Position numbers and translations under genes: made by a program. The notes beneath the pieces were generated by a model that was not told where the DNA came from, searched no databases, and was given only the letters and a program-made list of their open reading frames with translations. This document shows positions 36,491 to 45,030 of a stretch of 64,000 nt of DNA, in pieces. The DNA lies in contig NZ_SMFL01000003.1 of assembly GCF_004349265.1 (NCBI RefSeq), positions 682,001 to 746,000 of the forward strand, written 5' to 3'. Source of the stretch: Dyadobacter psychrotolerans (GTDB lineage: Bacteria > Bacteroidota > Bacteroidia > Cytophagales > Spirosomataceae). Numbering within the stretch: position 1 is the stretch's first letter; each line of letters opens with the position of its first letter.

Positions 36491-36840
36491 TGGGAACCAT
36501 CTCGCTCGAAGGACTTGAGTTTTTTGCCTACCACGGCTTTTATCCTGAAGAACAAAGAATAGGAAATAAATATGCCCTGGACATAACCGTTCAGACGGAC
36601 TTTACAGAAGCTGCGAAGCACGATAAGTTAAGTGAAACTGTCAATTACGGAACACTTTACCAGATTGCGGCACGGGTAATGAAAGAACCAGCTAAGCTGC
36701 TGGAACATATCGCCTTTAAAGTCATATCCAGTGTAAGAGAACATTACCCGGACGTTGCCAACGTTACAGTGAAGGTTTCAAAATTTAATCCGCCTGTCGG
36801 AGGAGTTTGTGCCAGATCGGTTATTACAATGGAGGGATAA
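36490..36840 (+). CDS. folB: Dihydroneopterin aldolase
   Basis: 116-residue FolB, which cleaves dihydroneopterin to 6-hydroxymethyl-dihydropterin in folate synthesis. It has LEGLEFFAYHGFYPEEQRIG, with the conserved Tyr-His-Gly and Glu, then DKLSETVNYGTLYQIA, LLEHIAFKV, and VKVSKFNPPVGG at the C-terminal lysine site. Its ATG shares a base with the DivIVA stop codon, so translation is coupled. A long hairpin terminator includes its stop codon. Confidence 0.95.
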   Translation: MGTISLEGLEFFAYHGFYPEEQRIGNKYALDITVQTDFTEAAKHDKLSETVNYGTLYQIAARVMKEPAKLLEHIAFKVISSVREHYPDVANVTVKVSKFNPPVGGVCARSVITMEG

Positions 36841-36884
36841 AAGCGAAGAGGCTGCGGTATTTAAACCGCAGCCTCTTCGCTTTT
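36839..36884. terminator. Bidirectional intrinsic terminator
   Basis: A 20-bp perfect stem (36839-36858 with 36865-36884; core GCGAAGAGGCTGCGGT) with a 6-base loop, starting within the folB stop codon and ending 15 bases before the rhodanese stop. Confidence 0.92.
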
Positions 36885-36899
36885 GAAAACGCTATATTT

Positions 36900-37199
36900 T
36901 TAATCTTCCAGATCGCGGTAAGCAAGAATTCCGCCGGTTACATTTCTCGCATTGGTAAATCCCTGTGATTCCAAAAACTTCACTGCCTTACCACTCCTCG
37001 CGCCGGAACGGCAATGAATGATGATTTCTTCATCTTTCAGATCTTTTAGCTCATCAAGATGGTCCGGCAATTCTGCCAAAGGAATCAGGATCGCACCAAG
37101 ATTATCTTCTTCATATTCATGCTCTTCTCTTACATCGTAGAAATGAAGATCTTCTCCTTTATCTAATCTTTCTTTTAATTCCTCAACTGTAATATCCAT
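36900..37199 (-). CDS. Rhodanese-like domain protein
   Basis: 99-residue single-domain rhodanese. It has DLHFYDVREEHEYEEDNLGA, the active-site loop IIHCRSGARSG with catalytic Cys63, and a final TGGILAYRDLED. It carries sulfane sulfur as a persulfide in the cytoplasm; the specific partner is unknown. It is 21 bases after the T9SS-cargo gene on the same strand and could be co-transcribed. Confidence 0.92.
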   Translation of the reverse strand: MDITVEELKERLDKGEDLHFYDVREEHEYEEDNLGAILIPLAELPDHLDELKDLKDEEIIIHCRSGARSGKAVKFLESQGFTNARNVTGGILAYRDLED

Positions 37200-37220
37200 G
37201 ATAACAGGTTTATTTATTTG

Positions 37221-39098
37221 TTATTTAACAATTAACACTTTCTGTACAAATGATCGTTTCCCATCTGACGCTTTAATTAAATAAATACCATCGCCCGGAA
37301 TATTTAAAGAAGCCGACTGCGTTTCTCTACCCGGCAAAACAGTCTGAATCAGACGGCCTTGGGCGGAGTAAACATCAATTCGGTTTAATGAGTTTTTCCA
37401 GTTAATAATTCCCCTTCCGGGATTAGGGAAAAAGTAGTTGTTTTCATTAGCCGATGGTTCAGTTCCGGAGATAATATCCTGTCCTGTACCTCCCAGATAT
37501 GGACGAATCATGATACTTCCGTTCAGGGTGGTTTCTGCTGCCCATGAACTTCCAAGGTTATAAAACATTTTCCCTGTACCTAAACCGGAATTTCTGTCAA
37601 AGCCAAAAGTGACCGGCTCTTCATTGATCTGCAGCCAACCTACATAAAAGGTATCCGTCAGCGCGATCGGACTGGCAAAGGCGTATTCAAGAAAACCATT
37701 TCGTTCAGTTGGAAATTTTGCTGAAATGGATCGCTGAGCCAGCAACTGGTCCGGCTTACCCGATTTGTTACTATAAAGCTGAACAGTGAAGCTTTGCCCC
37801 GAAATATCTTTGTTAAACGGAACAAGCGAAAGCCTTACGCCTGCAATGGTATCCGGTTTAGCAAGTATGTACCTTACGGCAGCCCTTGCGAGCTTCTGAT
37901 TAATCTGCACACCATACTCTGCGCTTCCATCGTCAAAGGAATAATAATCGCTCAAAGTGGTTACCACACTGATGCTGTCATTTCTTCTCAGGTTCAGCGA
38001 CGGCACATCAGGATTTTTATCGTCAGTAGTCAGCAGGTCAAATTTGTACCGAAGCCTAATCTGTTTTAGTGCAGGATCCTGGGCTATGGGTTTAATCGCT
38101 ATACTTTTTCTCTGCACCTGACTGGCCTGAATATCTACGGAAGGTGATTGATAAGTTGAAAACAGTCGCCCGGTTGTTTCATCTTTAACGGTGAATGTAA
38201 AAGACGTTCTGTTAAAGTTATTGAAGTGATTTACGATATCTGTAATGACCGAATCTTTGGTAGCTCTGGCAGAATTAAACCAGTAATGTTTGAGCGGCAT
38301 GGAAGTGTAACCGTTCAGATAAGAAGTAAGCGGTTTTCGAACTGCAATGTCCCTGATAAACCGATCTCTTGCAGATCTTTTTTCATTTAAATAAACATAA
38401 TCCAGATGCCACATATCATAAGATCCTGAATTACGTCCGTAAGACCGGAAACGAAACTGAAAACCTTCATGAAAATAGGAAGCAGAGCTGACTTTGATAA
38501 ATTCCTGCTTAAAAATTGTATCTAAAATATAACCCTGTTGCTTCCATACGGTTGTCCAGTTTCCAAGGTTATCAAAGAATTCCAAGCTGATATAATCGCT
38601 TGAATCCGGACGCTCACCCAAACCTTTACCAAGCCAGTAAAAGCTGATATAAACCGAGTCTTTCACTGCTTTACCTGCCAGATTAACCGGCTGTGACGTG
38701 AGTGTGTCGGTAAAATTCTGAAGAAGCGGATTGGCGAAGTTATACGGCGAACCCGCTGCATTTAATCCGTCGAAGGTGGCCACGTTTACCGAAGGATGAT
38801 TGGTTGTCAGCGTATTATTTACATAAACCCCGCTGCCCTGCATCCAGAATTGTGAATCAGGATTTTTGGTAGCCGTTGTAGAAAAATCGTCGAAGAAAGG
38901 CAAACTTAAAGATGCCGTGGTTCTGGCACTGTTATTAGGTTCACCAGCTGAATTTTCAAATTCATGACTGCCAATCGGAACAAGTTCCAGTTGGGCATAA
39001 ACTGATTGACACTGAAAAACAATCGGTGCCAAAAGCAGGAATATTTTTGTAAATGAAAAAGATGTTTTATTAAATCTGTTCAGGTTGTGTGTTTCCAT
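37221..39098 (-). CDS. T9SS type A sorting domain-containing secreted protein
   Basis: 625-residue secreted protein with a signal peptide (about 10-37, ending SVYAQ), a long beta-rich body of unknown function, and a C-terminal sorting domain. FFPNPGRGIINWKN opens the last about 80 residues, followed by RIDVYSAQGRLIQTV, LNIPGDGIYLIKASDGKRSF and a final VQKVLIVK. This is the signal recognised by the type IX system whose gldKLMN-porP genes are in this window. I chose the ATG at 39098, 29 bases inside the upstream PASTA gene; a TTG two codons earlier is also possible. Confidence 0.88.
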   Translation of the reverse strand: METHNLNRFNKTSFSFTKIFLLLAPIVFQCQSVYAQLELVPIGSHEFENSAGEPNNSARTTASLSLPFFDDFSTTATKNPDSQFWMQGSGVYVNNTLTTNHPSVNVATFDGLNAAGSPYNFANPLLQNFTDTLTSQPVNLAGKAVKDSVYISFYWLGKGLGERPDSSDYISLEFFDNLGNWTTVWKQQGYILDTIFKQEFIKVSSASYFHEGFQFRFRSYGRNSGSYDMWHLDYVYLNEKRSARDRFIRDIAVRKPLTSYLNGYTSMPLKHYWFNSARATKDSVITDIVNHFNNFNRTSFTFTVKDETTGRLFSTYQSPSVDIQASQVQRKSIAIKPIAQDPALKQIRLRYKFDLLTTDDKNPDVPSLNLRRNDSISVVTTLSDYYSFDDGSAEYGVQINQKLARAAVRYILAKPDTIAGVRLSLVPFNKDISGQSFTVQLYSNKSGKPDQLLAQRSISAKFPTERNGFLEYAFASPIALTDTFYVGWLQINEEPVTFGFDRNSGLGTGKMFYNLGSSWAAETTLNGSIMIRPYLGGTGQDIISGTEPSANENNYFFPNPGRGIINWKNSLNRIDVYSAQGRLIQTVLPGRETQSASLNIPGDGIYLIKASDGKRSFVQKVLIVK

Positions 39099-39873
39099 TC
39101 TCAATAGGTTCAGCTGCCGGAGGAGTTACCCACAGATCAATTACATCTCCAATTCTAACGTTATTTCCTCCCTCAGGATTTTGTTTGACAACTGCACCAG
39201 GCGCCTGTCCTTCTTCCAAAGGTAATGTCATCACCTGTCCTATTTTCAGACCGGCACCGATAAGAACGATTTTAGCTTCTTCCAATGGCATGTCAATCAC
39301 CGAAGGTGCTTCAAACTGCGCAGTACCCAAACCCTCTCCCAATTCCAGGTCTATTTTTGATCCTTTTGGAATTGGCTGTCCGGGCTGGATCACCTGCCCG
39401 TTATACATTTGACGTAAAACCGCGTTCTGAGCCATATCCGGTACGTAAGAGATATTACCCTCTTCAAGTCCAACACTTTTTAAGAGCATCTGTGCACTTC
39501 GGTGGGTCATATCCGTTAGTTTAGGCATCTTGATCAGCGGCGCAGTTCTGGACACCACTGTCACATAAATCTTTCGACCTTCCTTCACCTTAGCCCCCGG
39601 GAGCGGATATTGGGCCAGAATTGTCAGCGGAGGGATATTTGCCACATAGGTACAATCACTCACTTCGTAACGCAGATCCCTTGAATCAAGAAAGTCTTCC
39701 AGGCCTTCAACACTCTTCTTTTTGAGATCAGGAACAGTGATGGCTTCGCCGTGATTGGTTGTAAAGGGCAGATAGATAAAAAAGAAACCGAGGAAAAACA
39801 CCAATATCAGGGAGCAGATGATTCCGATGTGTATAAAAAGATCACTCCGGGATTGCGTACTTATTTTTGCCAT
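39070..39873 (-). CDS. PASTA domain-containing membrane protein
   Basis: 267 residues: a short cytoplasmic N-terminus, one membrane helix (about residues 16-36, HIGIICSLILVFFLGFFFIY) and three PASTA units (about 45-110, 112-183 and 184-255). Repeated patterns are ITVPDLKKKSVEGLEDFLD, KMPKLTDMTHRSAQMLLKSVGL and VIDMPLEEAKIVLIGAGLKIG. PASTA modules bind peptidoglycan fragments or aid cell-wall localisation; there is no kinase domain. It overlaps the T9SS cargo gene by 29 bases, suggesting coupled expression. Confidence 0.9.
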   Translation of the reverse strand: MAKISTQSRSDLFIHIGIICSLILVFFLGFFFIYLPFTTNHGEAITVPDLKKKSVEGLEDFLDSRDLRYEVSDCTYVANIPPLTILAQYPLPGAKVKEGRKIYVTVVSRTAPLIKMPKLTDMTHRSAQMLLKSVGLEEGNISYVPDMAQNAVLRQMYNGQVIQPGQPIPKGSKIDLELGEGLGTAQFEAPSVIDMPLEEAKIVLIGAGLKIGQVMTLPLEEGQAPGAVVKQNPEGGNNVRIGDVIDLWVTPPAAEPIENGNTQPEQI

Positions 39874-39943
39874 GGAGGTGCTTAAAACAATTTATTTATT
39901 TTGAAAAGTAAAAATAGAAGTAATATTTCAGGATGCCAATATT

Positions 39944-40537
39944 CTAGGCCTGATACCGCCCAAGAATACGTTTTATGTATTTACCTAATATGTCAAATTC
40001 CAGATTGGCCACATCACCTTCATTTAATGCGTGAAAATTGGTAAAAGAATAAGTATACGGAATAATCGCCACCCGGAAGGTATCGTTTTCTGAATTAAAA
40101 ACGGTCAGACTCACTCCATTGATACAAATAGAACCTTTTTCTACCGTAATATTTCCAAGACCCGCGTCATACTGAAAATCAAAAAGCCAGCTTCCGTCGC
40201 GGTTTTCTTTTTTTATACAAACCGCTGTCTGATCAACGTGCCCCTGCACGATATGTCCGTCGAAGCGCCCGTTCGCCGGCATACAACGTTCCAGGTTTAG
40301 TTTATCTGATTGTTTGACGGCATTTAAATTTGTCTTCAGTAGCGTTTCTTCAATAGCCGTTACTTTGTAAACATCGCCAATAACTTCTGTTACCGTAAGG
40401 CAAACGCCGTTGTGACTGATACTCTGATCTATTTTAAAATCAGAAGCGATTGGAGATTTTAATGTGAAAGTTTTATTGGTACCTTCCTCTTTAATATCGA
40501 TTACTTCTGCTAAGGATTCAACGATTCCTGTAAACAT
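39944..40537 (-). CDS. ribE: Riboflavin synthase (alpha subunit)
   Basis: 197-residue riboflavin synthase, which disproportionates two molecules of 6,7-dimethyl-8-ribityllumazine. The two lumazine-binding repeats are clear: MFTGIVESLAEVIDI with SISHNGVCLTVTEV, and GRFDGHIVQGHVDQ with GSICINGVSLTV. No FMN riboswitch is seen upstream and no other rib gene is in the window. Divergent from hisB across a 176-base region. Confidence 0.96.
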   Translation of the reverse strand: MFTGIVESLAEVIDIKEEGTNKTFTLKSPIASDFKIDQSISHNGVCLTVTEVIGDVYKVTAIEETLLKTNLNAVKQSDKLNLERCMPANGRFDGHIVQGHVDQTAVCIKKENRDGSWLFDFQYDAGLGNITVEKGSICINGVSLTVFNSENDTFRVAIIPYTYSFTNFHALNEGDVANLEFDILGKYIKRILGRYQA

Positions 40538-40713
40538 TACCTGCTGCGTTTTAAATTCGGCACAAAGTTACAATATCTTTAAAACCTAACGCGAATACAC
40601 CGATGCCAGTTGTGAATTAGTTTTATATAGACTTTTCTAATCCATATACTTTACGAACTTTGTGCAAAATTTCTTCCAGCCTTTCGGGCAGACCAATTGT
40701 TATTCTTAAATCA

Positions 40714-41838
40714 ATGAAAAAAGTACTTTTTATAGACCGCGACGGCACGATGATCGTTGAACCACCCACAGATTTCCAGGTAGATTCTCTTGAAAAACTG
40801 GAATTCATCCCAAAAACTATTTCAAATCTCAGGCGAATTTCAGAAGAAACGGATTATGAATTTGTGATGGTTACCAACCAGGACGGTCTGGGAACGGCTT
40901 CTTTTCCTGAGGATACTTTCTGGCCTGCACAGAATAAAATGGTTCAGACACTGGCGGGAGAAAATATTATTTTCAGCCAGACACACATTGACCGCAGTTT
41001 TCCGGAAGATAACCTCGATACCCGCAAACCAGGAACCGGGATGCTGGGAACTTACTTTTCAGCAGACTATGATCTGGAAAACAGCTATGTAATTGGGGAC
41101 CGTCTTACTGATGTTCAACTGGCCGTAAATCTGGGAGCAAAAGCAATTTTGTTCGCTTCTTCACAACCAACTGAGGGCATTTCCGAAGAGATGAACAACG
41201 CTATCTCTTTTGTATCTAATGACTGGGATGCCATTTATGAACATTTGAAACTACCCTCACGAACTGCCTTTGTAGAAAGAAATACAAAAGAGACACAAAT
41301 TAAGATTGAGCTGAATCTGGACGGAAGCGGCCGGTCGAGCATTCACACCGGACTTGGCTTTTATGACCATATGCTGGATCAGCTTGCCAGACATTCAGGA
41401 GCAGACATCACAATTCATGTAGATGGTGATTTGCATATTGACGAACATCATACTATTGAAGACACGGCGCTTGCACTTGGCGATGCATACAGACAGGCAC
41501 TGGGAGATAAACGTGGAATTAGCCGCTATGGATTCCTGCTTCCGATGGATGAAGCGCTTGCCCAGGTAGCAATTGATTTTTCAGGAAGACCCTGGCTGGT
41601 TTGGGATGCAGAATTTAAGAGAGAAAAAATTGGTGAAATGCCAACAGAAATGTTCTATCACTTTTTTAAATCTTTCTCCGACACCTCATTGTGTAACCTG
41701 AATATTAAAGTAGAAGGTCAAAACGAGCATCACAAAATTGAGTCGATCTTTAAGGGTTTTGCAAAAGCAATCAAAATGGCTGTTCGACGTGATTTGAAAG
41801 CACTTGATTTTCTGCCATCTACAAAGGGTGTCCTATAA
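40714..41838 (+). CDS. hisB: Bifunctional histidinol-phosphatase/imidazoleglycerol-phosphate dehydratase
   Basis: 374-residue fusion. The N-terminal HAD phosphatase (about 1-165) shows FIDRDGTM (Asp8, Asp10), VTNQDGLG and a metal-binding Asp in [12 protein letters not shown]. The C-terminal dehydratase (about 185-374) has the two metal-binding motifs [16 protein letters not shown] and [17 protein letters not shown]. These are two non-consecutive steps of histidine synthesis. I chose the ATG at 40714; a TTG 54 bases upstream would add an unrelated tail. No other his gene is in the window, so it is apparently monocistronic. Confidence 0.96.
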   Translation: MKKVLFIDRDGTMIVEPPTDFQVDSLEKLEFIPKTISNLRRISEETDYEFVMVTNQDGLGTASFPEDTFWPAQNKMVQTLAGENIIFSQTHIDRSFPEDNLDTRKPGTGMLGTYFSADYDLENSYVIGDRLTDVQLAVNLGAKAILFASSQPTEGISEEMNNAISFVSNDWDAIYEHLKLPSRTAFVERNTKETQIKIELNLDGSGRSSIHTGLGFYDHMLDQLARHSGADITIHVDGDLHIDEHHTIEDTALALGDAYRQALGDKRGISRYGFLLPMDEALAQVAIDFSGRPWLVWDAEFKREKIGEMPTEMFYHFFKSFSDTSLCNLNIKVEGQNEHHKIESIFKGFAKAIKMAVRRDLKALDFLPSTKGVL

Positions 41839-41853
41839 TTTTTTAAACAGACG

Positions 41854-41883
41854 TTGGTCGTAGGACTTTTTTGTATATTTTTG
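41854..41883 (+). promoter_or_regulatory. Consensus Bacteroidota promoter for a small-peptide gene
   Basis: TTG (41854-41856) and TATTTTTG (41876-41883, fits TAnnTTTG exactly) are 19 bases apart, the preferred spacing. The expected start of transcription is just upstream of the 34-codon ORF at 41916. Confidence 0.6.
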
Positions 41884-41915
41884 CAAGTATAGAACCAGAG
41901 AAAATCCGATATTTT

Positions 41916-42020
41916 ATGTTCATGACGATTATTATGATCGCTTTTTACATCGTTTTGCTGGGTTCAGCTTTTGTAGTTGGACGTTGGCTGGAAAACCATG
42001 AAAAAGGCTGGAGACCTTAA
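41916..42020 (+). CDS. 34-residue single-pass membrane peptide
   Basis: A short ORF with ATG at 41916 and TAA at 42018. The peptide has a hydrophobic segment of about 20 residues (MTIIMIAFYIVLLGSAFVVG) and a polar tail WLENHEKGWRP. A consensus promoter lies about 33 bases upstream and an intrinsic terminator 10 bases downstream, so it looks like an independent transcription unit. The Trp-rich juxtamembrane tail resembles small accessory subunits of membrane complexes in general layout only; no family is recognised. A Met two codons later is an alternative start. Confidence 0.6.
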   Translation: MFMTIIMIAFYIVLLGSAFVVGRWLENHEKGWRP

Positions 42021-42029
42021 CATAATATA

Positions 42030-42058
42030 AAGGGGTGTATTCGTACATCCCTTTTTTT
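42030..42058 (+). terminator. Intrinsic terminator of the 34-codon gene
   Basis: AAGGGGTGT (42030-42038) pairs with ACATCCCTT (42045-42053, one G-T) around a 6-base loop and runs into seven T. Confidence 0.8.
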
Positions 42059-42187
42059 ATGTCAAATTTGCCAATAGAGAAGTAAGTTTTAATCAAAAAT
42101 CCTTTTCTAAATTATATCGATTTTAAATTACCGAACGTTTAACGCTCGTATATTGTTACCAAAGCCGGAATAAAGTAAACTTATCAG

Positions 42188-42481
42188 TTGAAAAATCTTT
42201 GTCTCATATTGCTCACAATCTTCTTCTTCTGTAAGTCAACAGATGTTGCGAGCCTTCTGTCGATAAAAAGTAAAGTTACTGCTGCCTGTAAAACAGACAA
42301 TTGTGACAATGAAAAAACTGAGGTTGAGAAAATTGCGGATGACCAGCAATTGGTAAATAATTCAATAACACTACAACATAATACGGCAACAGTTATTCTT
42401 AAAACTGTTTTCTCCTACGCCGTACAATGCGAAAATGAGATTTTCAAGAATCTCTTTTCTCCCCCACCCGAGTCAGTCTGA
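42188..42481 (+). CDS. Hypothetical small exported protein (TTG start)
   Basis: 97 codons from a TTG at 42188, with no in-frame ATG near. The N-terminus LKNLCLILLTIFFFCKSTDVA looks like a signal peptide, then comes a polar Lys/Asp/Glu/Asn-rich region with two Cys (CKTDNC), and the end is LFSPPPESV. It stands 121 bases before the carbonic anhydrase gene on the same strand. I do not recognise the family. The TTG start and lack of homology evidence leave it uncertain. Confidence 0.42.
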   Translation: MKNLCLILLTIFFFCKSTDVASLLSIKSKVTAACKTDNCDNEKTEVEKIADDQQLVNNSITLQHNTATVILKTVFSYAVQCENEIFKNLFSPPPESV

Positions 42482-42602
42482 TTTCACTTACGATTTGATA
42501 CCCATTCATGCATTGGTTTGCCTGTTCGTCCTTCTAAGGCTGAACTTATTGGCATATATGCATTTTATTCAATTCATATAATAAGATCGAAATTCAGAAA
42601 TC

Positions 42603-43256
42603 ATGATTAAAACATATCAGAATCTATTCCAGAATAACAAAAGATGGGTTTCAAACACACTCAAAGAAGACCCGGAATTTTTTAATAATCTTGCCCAGGG
42701 ACAAAGTCCTCAATTCCTGTGGATTGGATGTTCTGACAGCCGTGTTCCCGCCAATGAAATTACAGGTACAGTTCCAGGTGACATATTTGTACACAGAAAT
42801 ATTGCCAACATGGTTGTACATACGGATATGAGTATGTTGAGTGTACTCGATTATTCGATCAATGTTCTTGGCGTTAAACACGTGATGGTGGTTGGGCACT
42901 ATGGCTGCGGAGGTGTGAAGGCTGCGATGGGCAATAAGCAGGTTGGCCTTATCGACAATTGGCTGCGTAATATTAAAGATGTTTACAGATTGCATGCACT
43001 GGAATTGAATGCAATCGAAGATCCCCATGCACGCTCTAATCGCCTCGTTGAGCTAAATGTGCAGGAACAGGTATTTAACCTGACTAAAACATCAATTGTA
43101 CAAAATGCCTGGGCAAACGGAAAAGATCTGCTTGTTCATGGTATTGTATATGATGTGAACGACGGTATGCTCAGAGACATGGACATAACCGTGGGTGATG
43201 GCAGTAAAATGGACAGCGTATACAAATTCGAGTTGGAAAAAATCCTTCACGACTAG
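42603..43256 (+). CDS. Beta-class carbonic anhydrase
   Basis: 217-residue beta carbonic anhydrase, interconverting CO2 and bicarbonate in the cytoplasm. Zinc ligands are Cys43, His99 and Cys102 (LWIGCSDSRVPANEITG and VVGHYGCGGVKAAM); the Asp45-Arg47 catalytic pair is present. It lies 36 bases before a SulP-family anion transporter gene on the same strand, suggesting a bicarbonate supply pair. Confidence 0.95.
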   Translation: MIKTYQNLFQNNKRWVSNTLKEDPEFFNNLAQGQSPQFLWIGCSDSRVPANEITGTVPGDIFVHRNIANMVVHTDMSMLSVLDYSINVLGVKHVMVVGHYGCGGVKAAMGNKQVGLIDNWLRNIKDVYRLHALELNAIEDPHARSNRLVELNVQEQVFNLTKTSIVQNAWANGKDLLVHGIVYDVNDGMLRDMDITVGDGSKMDSVYKFELEKILHD

Positions 43257-43292
43257 GCAATATTGGCAACCCTCTAAGTTTAATTAATTCAA

Positions 43293-44870
43293 ATGTCAGC
43301 TAATAAAAATAATTTATTTACCAATCTTAAATACGATTTCCCTGCGGGTCTGGTCGTTTATCTGGTAGCGTTGCCACTCTGTCTTGGAGTGGCTCTGGCT
43401 TCAACCGGGCGGTCTGATCTGTTATTTTCAGGAATCATTGCAGGTGTGGTTGGCGGAATTGTAGTAGGTTTGATCAGTGGCTCCTCACTTGGAGTTTCCG
43501 GACCTGCTGCCGGTTTGGTTGTCATCGTACTTACGGCTCTGGAAACACTTGGCAGCTTTGAAATATTTCTTCTTGCCGTTGTAATAGCCGGAATACTGCA
43601 GGTTATCGCGGGTTTTCTTAAAGCAGGAGTTATTGGATATTACTTCCCTTCAGCAGTTATTAAAGGAATGCTTGCCGCCATTGGGATAACCCTAATCTTA
43701 AAAGAGATTCCTCACGCATTTGGATACGACGCCGACTTTATGGGAGATGAAGCGTTCGCCCAAAAAGACGGCCAAAATACATTTACCGAATTATTCAACG
43801 CAGTAAAGTATAGCAGCACCGGAGCGATAATCATCTCAGCTGTTTCTCTGGGTTTGCTCATTCTATTTGACACACCCTTCATGAAGAGAATTCAGTTGTT
43901 TAGATTTTTGCCCGGCGCTCTTTTCGTGGTGATGATCGGCGTAGTACTGAACCTGGTTTTCTCAACTGCTTTTCCCCAATGGGTTCTTTCCGGAGATCAT
44001 TTGGTTCAGTTGCCTGTTGCGTCGAGCGCATCCGAGTTTTTTAGTTTTTTCAAAACTCCTGATTTTTCTGCTTTGCAAAAAGTAGAGGTTTATACCGTAG
44101 CCGTTACCATTGCAATTGTAGCAAGTCTTGAATCACTTCTTTCCGTTGAAGCGACAGACAAGCTGGACCCGTACAAAAGGGATACACCTACAAACCGTGA
44201 GCTAATCGCGCAAGGCATTGGAAACATCACGTCCGGGCTGATAGGCGGGCTTCCGATTACGCAGGTAATTGTAAGAAGTTCAGCTAATATAGCATCCGGA
44301 GGAAGATCAAAAATGGGTACGATTATACATGGGACAATACTGTTGCTGTCAGCAGTTTTTATTCCAAAATATATCAATTACGTCCCCCTTTCCTGTCTTG
44401 CAGCTATTCTTTTGGTGGTTGGTTACAAGCTTTCCAAATTTTCGCTTTATCAGGGAATGTACAAACTTGGAAGAGAACAATTTGTACCTTTCATCGTGAC
44501 TGTAATTGCTATACTTAGCACCGACTTACTAAAAGGTATCGCGATTGGGATGGTTGTAGCGATTTACTTTATTCTGAGTAAGAATTATAAACATTCTTAT
44601 CATTACAAAAAAGAAGAACACCGAGATGGCGACGTCATTACACTTTTACTTTCGGAAGAAGTTACGTTTTTAAATAAGGGAAGTATCGGGTTAACCCTGG
44701 ACAACTTACCTGAAAACTCTACGGTAATTATCGACGGCAGTAAATCGATTCATATTGATTACGATGTTCTTGAAATCATTCAGGATTTTAAGGAACACAC
44801 AGCTCCGCAGCGAAACATAACTGTTGAAACCAGAGGAATCAAAGGCGTATCTTCTGTCGGTGGGCATTAA
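43293..44870 (+). CDS. SulP family inorganic anion (bicarbonate/sulfate) transporter
   Basis: 525-residue SulP/SLC26 transporter. An N-terminal DFPAGLVVYLVALPLCLGVALASTG precedes about 14 membrane helices, with SGPAAGLVVIVLTALETLG and GIGNITSGLIGGLPITQVIVRSSANIASGG (the family signature region). A C-terminal STAS-like domain (about 450-525) contains STVIIDGSKSIHIDYDVLEII. Association with carbonic anhydrase points to bicarbonate rather than sulfate as substrate; this is inference. Its own terminator follows. Confidence 0.92.
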   Translation: MSANKNNLFTNLKYDFPAGLVVYLVALPLCLGVALASTGRSDLLFSGIIAGVVGGIVVGLISGSSLGVSGPAAGLVVIVLTALETLGSFEIFLLAVVIAGILQVIAGFLKAGVIGYYFPSAVIKGMLAAIGITLILKEIPHAFGYDADFMGDEAFAQKDGQNTFTELFNAVKYSSTGAIIISAVSLGLLILFDTPFMKRIQLFRFLPGALFVVMIGVVLNLVFSTAFPQWVLSGDHLVQLPVASSASEFFSFFKTPDFSALQKVEVYTVAVTIAIVASLESLLSVEATDKLDPYKRDTPTNRELIAQGIGNITSGLIGGLPITQVIVRSSANIASGGRSKMGTIIHGTILLLSAVFIPKYINYVPLSCLAAILLVVGYKLSKFSLYQGMYKLGREQFVPFIVTVIAILSTDLLKGIAIGMVVAIYFILSKNYKHSYHYKKEEHRDGDVITLLLSEEVTFLNKGSIGLTLDNLPENSTVIIDGSKSIHIDYDVLEIIQDFKEHTAPQRNITVETRGIKGVSSVGGH

Positions 44871-44887
44871 TAGGTTAAATGAGCTTT

Positions 44888-44923
44888 TGAAGAGACCAGA
44901 TCTGTAAAGGTTTGGTCTCTTTT
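44888..44923 (+). terminator. Intrinsic terminator of the carbonic anhydrase-SulP pair
   Basis: AAGAGACCA (44890-44898) and TGGTCTCTT (44913-44921) form a perfect 9-bp stem followed by TT, 19 bases after the SulP stop. Confidence 0.75.
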
Positions 44924-44944
44924 CGTATTAACAGAAGACTAACA

Positions 44945-44982
44945 GCAAAAAATCCCGCAAAAGATAAGTCTGTCGCGGGATT
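44945..44982 (-). terminator. Intrinsic terminator of the sigma-factor operon
   Basis: AATCCCGC (44951-44958) and GCGGGATT (44975-44982) pair perfectly; on the minus strand the stem runs into TTTTTTGCTGTT. It serves the sigma/regulator/Spy-like genes. Confidence 0.8.
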
Positions 44983-45030
44983 AAGATAAAAGGTAATAAG
45001 TCGATTTAATATCTAATTTTGCTTCTCTGC

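Noticed and set aside
35590..36621. Long Ser/Cys-rich open frame on the minus strand opposite the DivIVA gene
   Set aside because: It is the mirror of a Glu/Lys/Ala-rich coding sequence, which yields Ser/Phe-rich antisense frames; it has no signal or family feature and overlaps two well-supported genes.
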